Below are positions 24,918 to 32,422 of a stretch of 40,194 nt of DNA, piece by piece. The stretch lies in the NCBI RefSeq assembly GCF_035938995.1, contig NZ_DASZGI010000199.1:1-40194 (forward strand). Direction: 5' to 3'. This DNA comes from DASZGI01 sp035938995 (lineage in GTDB: Bacteria > Actinomycetota > Actinomycetes > Streptomycetales > Catenulisporaceae). A program made the translations under genes and the position numbers. The notes beneath the pieces are model-generated. The model worked only from the letters and a program-made list of their open reading frames with translations, was not told the DNA's origin and did not search any database. Position 1 is the first letter of the stretch, and every line of letters begins with the position of its first letter.

Positions 24918-26156
24918 GTGCTCCTCGTCATCGGCAGTTCCGGCCAGCACTACCGCGAGTACCTTCTCGAGTCGGCCGCGCGCAAGGCACCGCTCTGGCT
25001 GCTGGACGGTGTCGAGTCGACGTGGCAAAAGCCTTACGTGCAGGGCACCACGGTCGTGCCGCTGCTCGACCGGCGGCGGCTGATCCCCGACCGGGAACTG
25101 CTGGTCGAGACCGCCGTCGAGCTGTCCAAGCAGTACCCGGTCGAGGGCGTCTGGACCTACGACGAGACGCTGGTCGTCAGCACCGCGAACATCGCCGAGG
25201 TGCTGGGCGTGCCCGGTCTCGGCGGCGAGGGCGTGCAGAACTGCCGCAACAAGCACCGCAACCGCAAGGTGCTCACGGAGGCGGGTCTGCCGCAACCGCG
25301 GTTCGCCTATGTCACGGATGCCGCCGAAGCACGCGAGGCCGCAGAACGAATCGGCTATCCCGTGGTGGTCAAGCCGCGCGGCGCGGGCGCGAGCATCGGA
25401 GTGGTCAGGGCGCAGGGACCTGACGAGATCGGGCACGCGTTCGCGGTCGCCGAGGAGGGCAGCTTCGGCGGCGCGAAGGCGTACGAGGGCGGCGCCCTGG
25501 TCGAGGAGATGGTCTTCGGCCCGGAGATCAGCATCGACGGAGCGGTGCACCGCGGCGAGTACCTCCCGTTCTGCCTGGCGCGCAAGGTGGTCGGGATGGA
25601 GCCGTACTTCGAGGAGATCGGCCACGTCGTCGACGCCGAAGACCCGCTCTGGGATGACAAGGAGCTGCGGCAGGTCCTCGAGAACGGCCACCGAGCGGCG
25701 GGCGTCCGCGACGGCATCACCCACACGGAGGTCAAGCTGACCGATCGCGGCCCGGTGATCGTGGAGATCAACGCCCGGATCGGCGGCGACCTCATCCCCT
25801 ACCTCGGAAAGCTCGCCACCGGAGTCGACCCCGCGTACGTGGCGGTGGACCTGGCCCGGGACGTCCGCCCCGACCTGGCCCGCACAGAGCAGGCGGTATT
25901 CGGGATCAGATTCCTGTACCCGCCGCGGGACGGCCGCGTCCGCACGGTTCGCCTTCCCGGAAAAGACCAGGTGCCCGGCCTCTTCAAGGCGGTCCAAGTC
26001 GTCCCCGACGGCACCGAGCTCCGCCTGCCGCCCCGAGGCTTCCTCAGCCGCTACGCATTCGTGATCTGCCGCGCCGACTCCCCCGCCGCCTGCCAGGCGG
26101 CCCTCGACCAAGCAGCCGCCCAGACCGTGGTCGAGCTCGACCCGCTCGCCGACTGA
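24918..26156 (+). CDS. ATP-grasp carboxylate-amine ligase (second of three)
   Basis: This 412-residue ATP-grasp ligase starts MLLVIGSSGQHYREYLLE, then has a preATP segment (TYDETLVVSTANIAEVLGVPG) and the ATP-binding core. GYPVVVKPRGAGASIGVV (near 150) has the P-loop-like Lys, GALVEEMVFGPEISIDGAV is the second lobe, and VIVEINARIGGDLIPYL (near 280) has the Glu/Asn metal ligands. It is about 30 percent like the first ligase by eye and is not a duplicate. The GTG at 24918 has GAGGT six bases upstream. It is 55 bp after the LuxR-HTH gene and is followed by 462 bp without a gene. The acid and amine partners are unknown. Confidence 0.88.
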   Translation: MLLVIGSSGQHYREYLLESAARKAPLWLLDGVESTWQKPYVQGTTVVPLLDRRRLIPDRELLVETAVELSKQYPVEGVWTYDETLVVSTANIAEVLGVPGLGGEGVQNCRNKHRNRKVLTEAGLPQPRFAYVTDAAEAREAAERIGYPVVVKPRGAGASIGVVRAQGPDEIGHAFAVAEEGSFGGAKAYEGGALVEEMVFGPEISIDGAVHRGEYLPFCLARKVVGMEPYFEEIGHVVDAEDPLWDDKELRQVLENGHRAAGVRDGITHTEVKLTDRGPVIVEINARIGGDLIPYLGKLATGVDPAYVAVDLARDVRPDLARTEQAVFGIRFLYPPRDGRVRTVRLPGKDQVPGLFKAVQVVPDGTELRLPPRGFLSRYAFVICRADSPAACQAALDQAAAQTVVELDPLAD

Positions 26157-26618
26157 GCCGCGCGGGCCTCAATAGCCACGTGCCCGCTCGGGGCGGAAAA
26201 GTCGCATCCGCCCCCTTGCGACATCGCGCAATGCGCACGTCTGCGCTGAGCACCGGCTCGACCGGGTCGGCCACGGTGCAATGCTGATTTCGGGCGCCAG
26301 TCGCCCGCGTCCCCCGGCCGGGGCCGGATGGCGGCGCGGAGCGGAGCGACTCTCTGTGGGCTGACGCCTGGGGCGTCGCGCTGCGGCGCGCCGGAGTCCT
26401 GCGGTGCCCTGTCGACGGCTGTCGGCATCGGTCACCCGACATCACCACACCACAACCACACCGTGCCATCAACCACGCCGTGCCATCGACGCTGCGCGGC
26501 ATCGTCATGCTGCCCGCTTCGCACGATGGCGCGGCCGCCCCGGGCCCTCCCGGCGCGGCGGAGACCGCGCGGGGCGGACCGCCCCGTCCGCTTTCGCATC
26601 GAAGAGAGAGTTCAGCCC
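26157..26618. promoter_or_regulatory. 462-bp gene-free region upstream of the diiron enzyme gene
   Basis: I see no credible gene here. Near the ATP-grasp stop there is an 8-bp hairpin (26190-26197 with 26207-26214, loop 9 nt) that could be a weak terminator. At 26454-26487 there is a 17-bp tandem repeat, AACCACACCGTGCCATC then AACCACGCCGTGCCATC, differing at one base. The rest likely holds the promoter of the following gene. Frames across it are shadows rich in His, Arg and Pro. Confidence 0.5.
26454..26487. repeat. 17-bp tandem direct repeat, 16 of 17 identical
   Basis: Two adjacent copies at 26454-26470 and 26471-26487 lie about 130 bp before the diiron enzyme start. They could be an operator. 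Confidence 0.6.
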
Positions 26619-27443
26619 ATGACTCAACAGCAGGAGAACGAGCAGGGTCCGGCTCGGGCGCTGTTCGCCGAGGCGACTGCGCGCGAGTTCGAGACCGCGA
26701 CCGAGCGCCTGGAGTGGCTCTACGGCACCCGGATCGACCAGCGGAAGGACCCGTCCGCCCTGGAGTGGCTCAACCGGCTGATCAAGGGCGGCGCGCGCGG
26801 CCTCGGCCACATCGACAACGCGATGCACGTCGCGATCACGGACGGCTCGCTGTCCGACGGCGAGTTCGCCCAGTTCCTGGCCGCCTACTACTGGGGCTCC
26901 AACTACGGCTTCAACAAGACCGTGCTTCCCGGCACGCTCAAGTCGACCGGGAACGACTGGTACCGCGAGTACATCAAGAACATCATCCGCGAGGAGAACA
27001 CCCCGAGCAGCCACTGGGGCATCTTCAAGCGGTACATGCAGACCCTCGGCTTCGAGCTCGGCGAGCCGCCGGAGTCCGCGCAGGACTTCGTCCGCAAGAA
27101 CACCGCCGGCTACCAGGCCGAGCTCGGCCACGCGATCGGCTACGCGCTGGCCGTCGAGGTCGAGTCCGACTTCCAGCTCTCGCTCATCGCCCTCGCCCTG
27201 ATGAAGCGGTTCCCCCGGGCGACCGCCGAGACGATCTTCTTCGACATCCACCTGGACTCCAGCGGCGAGGAAGAGCACGCCCGGATGACCTGCGGCGCCG
27301 TCGAGCAGCTGCTGGACGCCGGCCAGATCCACCGGGAGGACGTCGAGGCCGGCTTCGTCCAGGCCATCGTCGACACGCGCGACTTCATGCTGGCGATGCA
27401 CGAGGAGGTGAGGGACGCCCAGCCGATCGCGCAGATCTGGTGA
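26619..27443 (+). CDS. Haem-oxygenase-like diiron oxidase (HDO) candidate
   Basis: The ATG at 26619 (MTQQQENEQG) gives a 274-residue all-helical protein. It fits the haem-oxygenase-like diiron oxidase/oxygenase group (relatives include CADD, UndA, BesC and the SznF central domain). A first Glu/His pair spaced by seven residues is E125 and H132 in EENTPSSH. A mid-helix Glu is E180 or E182 in AVEVESDF. A late cluster H211, E217 and H220 lies in DIHLDSSGEEEH. The late motif has two more residues than the usual H-x3-D-x2-H, so the last ligands are uncertain. The family uses two irons and oxygen for N-oxygenation, desaturation or C-C cleavage. In a hydrazine cluster it may oxidise an amine or hydrazine nitrogen, which is inference. 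Confidence 0.75.
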   Translation: MTQQQENEQGPARALFAEATAREFETATERLEWLYGTRIDQRKDPSALEWLNRLIKGGARGLGHIDNAMHVAITDGSLSDGEFAQFLAAYYWGSNYGFNKTVLPGTLKSTGNDWYREYIKNIIREENTPSSHWGIFKRYMQTLGFELGEPPESAQDFVRKNTAGYQAELGHAIGYALAVEVESDFQLSLIALALMKRFPRATAETIFFDIHLDSSGEEEHARMTCGAVEQLLDAGQIHREDVEAGFVQAIVDTRDFMLAMHEEVRDAQPIAQIW

Positions 27444-27604
27444 CGCCGGCGCGCGCGACCAGTGGCGGGCGGGCGGCATCCCCTGCTTCGCACCCGCCCG
27501 CCACTGCCCTGGCGTTCCGGCGCCGACGTACTCCTGACGCGCCGTGGTGCGCCGAGGCTCGCGCGGCCCGCGACTGTCCTACCCCGCCATTAGATTGGTC
27601 TGCT

Positions 27605-28273
27605 GTGCCTGATGACGCGCCGAACCTCGCCGACTTGAAGCACACGGCCTCGGTGTTCAACGGCTTCGCCAATGTCGACACCTCGTGGCTGCGCCTGCTC
27701 GAGACGGTGAAGCCGGCCCTCGACCTGTCGCGGTCGGACCACCGCGCGTTGTTGCTGCGCTGGCTCAATTCCTGGGGCTGCCGCATCCGCTACCCGCGCG
27801 ACGGCGAACCGGCGCCCTTCGACACCGGCGCCGCCGCGTGGTGGGCGCAGTGGCACGACCGCTTGCCCTCGGTGAGCCTGTCCCGGCTCTCCGACGACGA
27901 CATCGACGCCATCGGCTCGGCCTATGCCGCGCTCGCCGCGCTCGATGTGAGCGTCGGCCCACGCGCCAGGCGCACCCTCGGCCCGACGGCCGCGGCAAAG
28001 GCCATGTACGCGCTGCGGCCGGACGCGATCATGCCCTGGGACGCGGCAATCGCAGAACGCTTATACCGTGCGCGAGATGGCGCCGCGTTCGCCGAGCACC
28101 AGCGCAGAGGACGGCGCTGGGCCTCACTGGTCGCCGCCGAAGCCGCCGCGACCGAGGGCGACCTGCCCGCGCTGGTCGGCCGGCCGACCGTGTCGCTGGC
28201 CAAGCTCCTCGACGAATACCTCTACGTAACGGTCACCATGTCCGGCCGTGCCGACCGGACCGGGGAGGGATGA
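27605..28273 (+). CDS. HhH-GPD-like (base-excision glycosylase fold) protein, function unknown
   Basis: This 222-residue protein starts at a GTG (27605) with no ribosome-binding site. A TAGATT -10-like box lies about ten bases upstream, which suggests a leaderless transcript. Residues 120-165 (LGPTAAAKAMYALRPDAIMPWD) resemble the helix-hairpin-helix block and following Asp of OGG1-like DNA glycosylase folds, but the family's catalytic Lys is not identifiable. The stop is 1 bp before the next gene, so the two form a unit. It stands between two cluster enzymes with no obvious chemical role and may be a passenger. Confidence 0.6.
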   Translation: MPDDAPNLADLKHTASVFNGFANVDTSWLRLLETVKPALDLSRSDHRALLLRWLNSWGCRIRYPRDGEPAPFDTGAAAWWAQWHDRLPSVSLSRLSDDDIDAIGSAYAALAALDVSVGPRARRTLGPTAAAKAMYALRPDAIMPWDAAIAERLYRARDGAAFAEHQRRGRRWASLVAAEAAATEGDLPALVGRPTVSLAKLLDEYLYVTVTMSGRADRTGEG

Positions 28274-28274
28274 A

Positions 28275-28625
28275 GTGGCGGTCACCGCGCAGGACGTCCG
28301 AGCGCTCGCGCTGACGCTGCCACGCGCCTACGAGGCCCTGGTCCGCGACCGGGTCAAGTTCCGCGTCGGACGGCTGGTGTTCCTCTCGATCTCCCCGGAC
28401 GAGACGCAGCTGGGCTTCGGCTATCCGAAGGAGGAGCGCAACGCGCTCATCGCCGCCGAACCCGAGAAGTACATGCTGCCCATCCCGTCGGACATGCGTT
28501 ACAACTGGGTGCGCGTTTGGCTGGCCGAGATCGACCACGACGAGCTCGAGGCGCTGGTCGTGAACTCGTGGCGGATGTCCGTACCGAAGAAGGTGTGGAC
28601 GGAGTACCAGGCCGCCAGGACCTGA
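28275..28625 (+). CDS. MmcQ/YjbR-family protein
   Basis: This 116-residue protein is typical of the MmcQ/YjbR (DUF419) family, a small alpha/beta fold related to DNA-binding CyaY-like domains. It has VRALALTLPRAYEALVRDR at the N-terminus, FRVGRLVFLSISPDET in the sheet, and the C-terminal ELVVNSW-type helix (EALVVNSWRMSVPKKV). The GTG at 28275 follows GGAGGG with good spacing, and a start further upstream would overlap the previous gene. The family has no clear biochemical function and occurs widely in actinomycetes. It probably shares a transcript with the preceding gene. Confidence 0.85.
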   Translation: MAVTAQDVRALALTLPRAYEALVRDRVKFRVGRLVFLSISPDETQLGFGYPKEERNALIAAEPEKYMLPIPSDMRYNWVRVWLAEIDHDELEALVVNSWRMSVPKKVWTEYQAART

Positions 28626-28950
28626 CAAGGCGCGCCGCGACGGCCGCCCACATCGAATACTGACGTCACCGACTCAACCTTCGCAGGTATCGGTAGCCAC
28701 CGTCATCGTGGCCTGCGATGAGTGCTCCGCCGACTGTTCTTCTCGCGCGCGCATTCCGACCTGCGCGCACGGCTCCGCAAGGCCCTGACCTGCCGCGCTG
28801 CCCCAAGGTGCGGCGTTGATTGTTCTGTTCGAATCAAAGATTCCGGTCAAGCCGGGATGCCGGTGTAGTTGCACAGGATCCACCTGCCGACTCGGCAGCA
28901 GGGCGCACAGCTCATCGAAGAAGACCACTCCCATGACGAGGGTGCACACT
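28626..28950. promoter_or_regulatory. 325-bp region upstream of the N-hydroxylase gene
   Basis: No gene was found. Recognisable elements are the 8-bp palindrome TGACGTCA at 28661-28668 and the small inverted repeat GAATC-AAA-GATTC at 28831-28843, downstream of a possible TTGATT -35 box at 28816. It presumably contains the promoter for the hydrazine-forming set. No -10 box could be assigned with confidence. Confidence 0.4.
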
Positions 28951-30273
28951 ATGGCGATTGTTGATGTCGAACTGCTGGCTGTCGGCGCGGGCCCGTCGAA
29001 CCTCGCTCTCGCGGTGGCGCTGGAGGAGCTCGCCCCCGACCTGGCTCGCGACTCGGTGCTCCTCGAGCGCGACGAGCGGGTCACCTGGCAGCGGGGCATG
29101 CTGATACCCGGTGCGATGTCCCAGGTGTCCTTCATCAAGGACTTGGTCACCCTGCGCAATCCGCGCAGCCGGTTCTCGTTCCTCAACTATCTGCACGACA
29201 TCGGCCGGCTGGAGCAGTTCGTCAACATGGGCAGCCTGCTGCCCTACCGCGCCGAGCTCGCCGACTACCTGCGGTGGACCGCCGAGTCGCTGTCCCTGGT
29301 GGATCTGCGGCTCGGCCGCGAGTGTGTCGAAGCCACGCCGGTCCACACCAACGGGACGCTCACCGGCTTCCAGGTCCGCACCGCCGACGGCGACACGTAC
29401 CGCTGCCGCTACCTCGTGATCGGCGCCGGCCGCGATGCCCGCATCCCCGAACCGCTGCTGGCCGTCGCGCCCGAGCGCCTCATCCACAGCACCCAGTACA
29501 GACAGCGGATCACCGAGCTGAAGCGCGACGAGCCGTACCGCGTCGTGGTGGTCGGCTCCGGGCAGAGCGCGGCCGAGATGTTCATCGCGGTGCAGGCGGA
29601 CCTGCCCGAGTGCAGCCCGACCATGGTGTACCGGGCGACCGGACCGGCCAACGGCGAGACCAGCAAGTTCATCAACGAGCTCTACTTCGCCGGCTACGTC
29701 GACACCTTCCACGCGTCGAGGCCCGAAGCGCGCCGCCAGATGCTGCTGGAGATGCACCGCACCAACTACTCGGGCCTCTCGGTCGGCACGATGGACACCC
29801 TGTACCGGCAGATCTACCTCGACCGGCTCACCGGGCGCGGGCGGCTGCGGCTGATCCCCATGCATGACGTGACCGGCGCCCGCGAGGACGGCGACGAGGT
29901 CGTGATCGAGCTGACCGACTGGCGCAACGGCGCGGTGCAGGAGGTGCGCGCCGACCTGGTCCTGCTCGGCACCGGCTACAGCTCGCAGATGCCTGCGATG
30001 GTGCGCGCGCTGTCCGAGTCGCTCGGCCAGGGCGAGGTCGAGGTCACCCGGGACTACCGGATGGTGATCGACGGGCCCGCGGAGGCCGCCTGCTACCTGC
30101 AGGGCGTGAACGAGGCGACGCACGGGATCGGCGACTCGCTGCTCAGCCTGCTCGCCGCCCGGGCCGACGACCTGCTGCAGGACATCCTCGCCCACCGCGC
30201 CGTCGTCGTCGCGGGGACCCGGCCGACCAGCGTCCCGGGCGCCCGCAGGGTCGCGGCCGCGGTCGCGGGCTGA
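28951..30273 (+). CDS. Lysine/ornithine N-monooxygenase-family flavoprotein
   Basis: This protein of about 440 residues belongs to the flavin-dependent N-hydroxylating monooxygenases, which turn the side-chain amine of lysine or ornithine into a hydroxylamine using NADPH and oxygen. It shows the FAD motif GAGPSNLALA (12-21), the substrate block FIKDLVTLRNPRSRFSFLNY (61-80), the NADPH motif VGSGQSAAEMF (201-211) and the C-terminal LLGTGYSS (338-345). The ATG at 28951 has GAGGG eight bases upstream; an ATG at 28933 (MTRVHTMAI) is possible. The cupin gene follows 33 bp downstream. Such an enzyme acts in siderophores or, beside a cupin and MetRS-like protein, in hydrazine formation. The second is the natural reading here. 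Lysine versus ornithine is undecided. Confidence 0.9.
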   Translation: MAIVDVELLAVGAGPSNLALAVALEELAPDLARDSVLLERDERVTWQRGMLIPGAMSQVSFIKDLVTLRNPRSRFSFLNYLHDIGRLEQFVNMGSLLPYRAELADYLRWTAESLSLVDLRLGRECVEATPVHTNGTLTGFQVRTADGDTYRCRYLVIGAGRDARIPEPLLAVAPERLIHSTQYRQRITELKRDEPYRVVVVGSGQSAAEMFIAVQADLPECSPTMVYRATGPANGETSKFINELYFAGYVDTFHASRPEARRQMLLEMHRTNYSGLSVGTMDTLYRQIYLDRLTGRGRLRLIPMHDVTGAREDGDEVVIELTDWRNGAVQEVRADLVLLGTGYSSQMPAMVRALSESLGQGEVEVTRDYRMVIDGPAEAACYLQGVNEATHGIGDSLLSLLAARADDLLQDILAHRAVVVAGTRPTSVPGARRVAAAVAG

Positions 30274-30306
30274 CCGAAGCAACCCAACGGAAGGGAAGAG
30301 AAGGAC

Positions 30307-30681
30307 ATGGAGATCAGACCGCTGGTGCGGGAGAAGCTCAACCGGGAGAACGGCGCGGACGCCCAGCGGCTGGTGCCGTGGGCGCTGCTCAACGCCCCCT
30401 TCGAAGCCTCCTGGTGCGTGGTGCCGCCCGGCGGCGCCACCGGGCGCGACCAGCACCACGAATACGAGCTCATCATCGCGATGACCGGCGAGGCCGAGGT
30501 GGCATCGGACACCGAGCGGCGCCCGTTCAAGGCCGGCGACATCGTGCACTTCCCCCCGCAGAACGAGCACTGGGTGGTCAACGAGGGCACCGAGGAGTTC
30601 CAGATGTACTGCATCTGGTGGGACACCGACATGTCGCACGTCTTCCTCGACCGGCACGCGAAGACGGAAGCGCAGGCCTGA
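30307..30681 (+). CDS. Stand-alone cupin, hydrazine-synthase cupin candidate
   Basis: This 124-residue single cupin barrel has its first metal motif in DQHHEYELI (H50, H51, E52, E54) and its second in HFPPQNEHWV (H81, H88). AEVASDTERRPFKAGDIV forms the middle strands. A strong ribosome-binding site (GGAAGGGAAGAG) precedes the ATG. In characterised hydrazine synthases such as Spb40 a zinc-binding cupin catalyses N-N bond formation between an N-hydroxy amino acid ester and an amino acid, and it is fused to a MetRS-like domain. Here the cupin is a separate gene, six bases before the MetRS-like gene and just after the N-hydroxylase. The metal cannot be identified from sequence. A generic regulatory cupin is the alternative. 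Confidence 0.82.
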   Translation: MEIRPLVREKLNRENGADAQRLVPWALLNAPFEASWCVVPPGGATGRDQHHEYELIIAMTGEAEVASDTERRPFKAGDIVHFPPQNEHWVVNEGTEEFQMYCIWWDTDMSHVFLDRHAKTEAQA

Positions 30682-30687
30682 CACCCG

Positions 30688-32325
30688 ATGAGCGCCCTCG
30701 ACAAGGCGGACGGCCGCCGCACCATCGTGATCGGCGGCCCGCCCACGACCAACGGAGACCTGCACGTCGGCCACGTCGCCGGCCCCTATGTGGGGGCTGA
30801 CACGCACGTGCGCTACCTGCGCGCGACCGGCCGCGACGTGCTGTTCGCCTCCGGCGGCGACGACAGCCAGACCTACTGCGTCACCAGCGCCGCGCGCCTC
30901 GGCACCACGCCGCGGGAGCTCACCGCGAAGTCGTGGGGCCTGATCAAGGGCACCTTCGAGGCGATCGGCGTGGACCTGGACGGCTTCGCCCCGACCGACG
31001 ACGGCTACCGGGCGACCGTGTACGACTACGTCAACCGGCTCTACGAGCTGGGCAAGTTCCGCATGCGCACCGTGCGCCTGCCGTACAGCGAGGCGACCGG
31101 CAAGTTCCTGGTCGAGGGCCTGGTCGGCGGCGACTGCCCGCACTGCCTGGCGGACAGCCGGGGCGGCATCTGCGAGGCCTGCGGCCTGCCGATCGACTTC
31201 GACGCGCTGATCGAGCCCTGGTCCATCCTCGACCCGTCGGACCCGGTCACCCTGCGCGAGGCCGACATCATGGTCTTCCCGCTGGAGGAGTACCGCGAGC
31301 GGCTCATCGCGTTCCACCGGGAGAAGGAGTCCTCGTGGCGCCCCCACGCGGTGACCTTCATGCGCGAGCTGCTCTCGAAGCCGCTGCCCGACTTCCCGAT
31401 CACCTACCCGATCGACTGGGGCATGCCGGCGCCGTTCGCGGAGACCCCGGGCCAGACCCTCAACGCCTGGCTCGAGGGCATGCCGGCGTCGATGTACTGC
31501 CACGCACACGCGCGGCGGATGCTCGGCGAGCACGTCCCCGCGAACGACGACGCCTGGCTGGCCGAGCACGACAACCGGCTGCTGTTCTTCGTCGGCTTCG
31601 ACAACCTGTTCATCTGGGCGGGCGTGCACGTGGCCGAACTCATCGCGCACGAGGGCAGGTACATCCTGCCGGACACCCTGCTGTGCAACGAGTTCTACGA
31701 GCTGGACAACGACAAGTTCTCCACCAGCAAGGGACACCTGGTGTGGACCCGCGACCTGGTGCAGGACGTCCCGCGGGACATCGCACGGTTCTACCTCAAC
31801 CTCACCGCGCCCGAGCACTCGCGCACCAACTTCAGCCGGGCCGCGCTGGAGAAGGTCGCCGGGGAGCGGCTGGTCGGACCGTGGAACGACCTGGCCGCGA
31901 CGCTGGCCAAGCTCACCGCGGAGGCCGGGGTCGAGGACGAGCCGCTGCCCGTCTCGCCGGAGGCGCGGGGTTACGCCGCGGTAATCGTCGAGCGGTTCAG
32001 CCTTTGTCTGCAACTGAGCAGCTTCAGCCTGAGCCGAGCCGCCGACCTGATCGTGCAGAACGTGGCGCGGCTTCGCCAACAGGCCGACCGGGCCGGCGAA
32101 CAGGGGCTGGACCGTGACGCGCTGCGGCTGCGCCTCGGCGACCCGTACCTCCAACTACGTGCCCTGATCACCAGCGCCTCACCGATCCTGATTGACTTGG
32201 CGGCCGAGGCCGCACGGGTCGGCGGGTTCGAGCCCCGGATGGCCGCCGACGCCTTCGACGTCGCGACCACCACCGCGTTCCCGGTCCCCGCTCTGAGCAT
32301 GCGCGCCGCCTCGGCACGCGCCTGA
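30688..32325 (+). CDS. MetRS-like class I synthetase, putative partner of the hydrazine cupin
   Basis: This 545-residue class I aminoacyl-tRNA-synthetase-like protein has HVGH (26-29) for HIGH, KFSTSKG (343-349) for KMSKS, and a zinc knuckle with Cys at 150, 153, 162 and 165 (CPHC and CEAC). The C-terminal 150 residues form a helical MetRS-like anticodon domain. It clusters with N-hydroxylase and cupin genes, so it probably does not charge tRNA for translation. In described hydrazine synthases the MetRS-like part activates the N-hydroxy amino acid with ATP and the cupin then forms the N-N bond. The start ATG is 6 bp after the cupin stop. A resistant duplicate MetRS is a less likely alternative, because such genes are normally found alone. 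Confidence 0.87.
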   Translation: MSALDKADGRRTIVIGGPPTTNGDLHVGHVAGPYVGADTHVRYLRATGRDVLFASGGDDSQTYCVTSAARLGTTPRELTAKSWGLIKGTFEAIGVDLDGFAPTDDGYRATVYDYVNRLYELGKFRMRTVRLPYSEATGKFLVEGLVGGDCPHCLADSRGGICEACGLPIDFDALIEPWSILDPSDPVTLREADIMVFPLEEYRERLIAFHREKESSWRPHAVTFMRELLSKPLPDFPITYPIDWGMPAPFAETPGQTLNAWLEGMPASMYCHAHARRMLGEHVPANDDAWLAEHDNRLLFFVGFDNLFIWAGVHVAELIAHEGRYILPDTLLCNEFYELDNDKFSTSKGHLVWTRDLVQDVPRDIARFYLNLTAPEHSRTNFSRAALEKVAGERLVGPWNDLAATLAKLTAEAGVEDEPLPVSPEARGYAAVIVERFSLCLQLSSFSLSRAADLIVQNVARLRQQADRAGEQGLDRDALRLRLGDPYLQLRALITSASPILIDLAAEAARVGGFEPRMAADAFDVATTTAFPVPALSMRAASARA

Positions 32326-32336
32326 CCACCGCCCTT

Positions 32337-32380
32337 CGATGTTGCCCGGGGCGTTCTGGCGGCCGCCCCGGTCAACATCG
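32337..32380 (+). terminator. Stem-loop between the MetRS-like and MFS genes
   Basis: The arms 32337-32353 and 32364-32380 pair over 17 positions with one mismatch, around a 10-nt loop. It lies 11 bp after the MetRS-like stop, with GAAAC rather than a T-run after it. It may be an attenuator reducing expression of the exporter and later genes. Confidence 0.6.
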
Positions 32381-32422
32381 CAGAAACATCACACCCGGCA
32401 TCGAATACAGCTAGAGGTCAAG

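Noticed and set aside
26190..26214. Rho-independent terminator
   Set aside because: Only an 8-bp stem with a 9-nt loop and no T-run; kept only as a weak element in the intergenic entry.
28951..30273. Siderophore hydroxylase of an NIS or NRPS siderophore pathway
   Set aside because: No IucA/IucC synthetase, acyltransferase or NRPS gene lies near; the cupin/MetRS-like neighbours point to N-N chemistry.
28912..32154. 1080-codon minus-strand frame
   Set aside because: Antisense shadow of the N-hydroxylase, cupin and MetRS-like genes; composition is His/Val/Gln/Arg-rich and no motif is seen.
30688..32325. Housekeeping or antibiotic-resistant methionyl-tRNA synthetase
   Set aside because: All signature motifs are there, but the gene sits directly after an N-hydroxylase and a cupin, matching hydrazine synthase loci. 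Not excluded without a tree.
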